The notes beneath the pieces are model-generated. The model did not search any database and was not told the origin of the DNA. It saw only the letters and a list, made by a program, of their open reading frames with translations. Shown here in pieces: positions 15,026 to 15,357 of a stretch of DNA of 15,357 bases (positions are counted from its first letter, which is position 1; the number at the start of each line of letters is the position of its first letter). A program made the position numbers and the translations under genes. This stretch comes from Bacillota bacterium (GTDB lineage Bacteria; Bacillota; Clostridia; Lachnospirales; Lachnospiraceae). Location: positions 1-15,357 of the forward strand of contig JAIIAN010000062.1 in NCBI GenBank assembly GCA_022717655.1, written 5' to 3'.

Positions 15026-15357
15026 ATGCAGGGAAAGTTTGATCCTGAATTTTATAAGGGCAAGCGTGTCTTGGTGACCGGACATACGGGCTTTAAGGGC
15101 TCTTGGCTCTGTAAAATTCTTGCAAATGCAGGCGCAGAGGTCACCGGTTACTCTTTGAATCCACCTACGAATCCTTCGCTGTTTAAGATCGCAGGGATCG
15201 ACAAGGAAATTTGTTCGGTGATTGGTGATATCCGCGATTTTGACGCGCTGAAGGTCGCTTTCGATGAAGCGCAGCCAGAGATCGTTTTGCATCTGGCGGC
15301 ACAGCCTATTGTGCGCGACAGTTACAAGGACCCGCATTATACATACGAAACCAATGT
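15026..15357 (+). CDS. rfbG: CDP-glucose 4,6-dehydratase, 5' part (cut by window end)
   Basis: Only the first 110 codons are inside the window. The extended SDR opening reads FDPEFYKGKRVLVTGHTGF with the NAD loop TGHTGFKGS (18-26), then IGDIRDFDALK and IVLHLAAQPIVRDSY (about 86-100), the pattern of CDP-glucose 4,6-dehydratase (RfbG). The enzyme turns CDP-glucose into CDP-4-keto-6-deoxyglucose. GGGAGGA at 15013-15019 lies six bases before the ATG and inside the end of rfbF, two bases after whose stop codon it begins. Codons are GC-rich (35 of 60 in 15241-15300), like the first gene of the locus. The full protein is normally about 350-360 residues, so most of it lies beyond the window. An rfbH-type dehydrase is expected nearby if a dideoxyhexose is made; it cannot be seen here. 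Confidence 0.95.
   Translation, partial: MQGKFDPEFYKGKRVLVTGHTGFKGSWLCKILANAGAEVTGYSLNPPTNPSLFKIAGIDKEICSVIGDIRDFDALKVAFDEAQPEIVLHLAAQPIVRDSYKDPHYTYETN

Noticed and set aside
1..15357. CRISPR arrays, tRNA or rRNA genes, insertion sequences
   Set aside because: No regularly spaced repeats, cloverleaf-like segments, transposase motifs or terminal inverted repeats were seen on either strand.

Overview
The window is a large part of a Wzx/Wzy-type cell-surface polysaccharide (capsule or exopolysaccharide) locus. All supported genes lie on the + strand, packed head to tail with small gaps or overlaps. The locus looks like that of a Gram-positive gut member of the Clostridia (Oscillospiraceae/Ruminococcaceae-like). 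This is an inference from the strong AGGAG-type ribosome binding sites, the TTG start, the protein family flavour and the mixed base composition. No 16S rRNA or other taxonomic marker is present.

Layout: 1-441 is a gene-free leader. 442-1116 encodes the phosphoglycosyl transferase that starts the lipid-linked repeat unit. 1201-9665 is an AT-rich block holding a GT4 and a GT2 glycosyltransferase, an SDR nucleotide-sugar enzyme, a hexapeptide O-acetyltransferase, a GT11 (alpha-1,2-fucosyltransferase-like) protein, a GT6 (blood-group A/B transferase family) protein, a Wzy-like polymerase, an unclassified DHD-motif glycosyltransferase and a GlfT2-like GT2. 9686-10795 is the GC-richer glf (UDP-galactopyranose mutase). 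A second AT-rich block follows: an acyltransferase-3 gene broken at a G6 tract (10810-11837), a Wzx flippase and a GT2. From 14244 the base composition rises again with rfbF and the start of rfbG, the CDP-glucose route, which runs off the window end.

How they work together (inference): the first enzyme loads a sugar phosphate on undecaprenyl phosphate, and up to seven glycosyltransferases extend the unit. Glf supplies UDP-Galf, and RfbF/RfbG supply CDP-4-keto-6-deoxyglucose for a deoxy- or dideoxyhexose. Acetyl or acyl groups decorate the chain, Wzx flips the unit and Wzy polymerises it.

The most interesting points are the adjacent GT11+GT6 pair, which resembles the pair that builds blood-group A/B-like epitopes but has a degenerate donor motif in the GT11; the G6-tract frameshift in the acyltransferase; and the GC mosaic separating conserved precursor genes from serotype-specific cargo.
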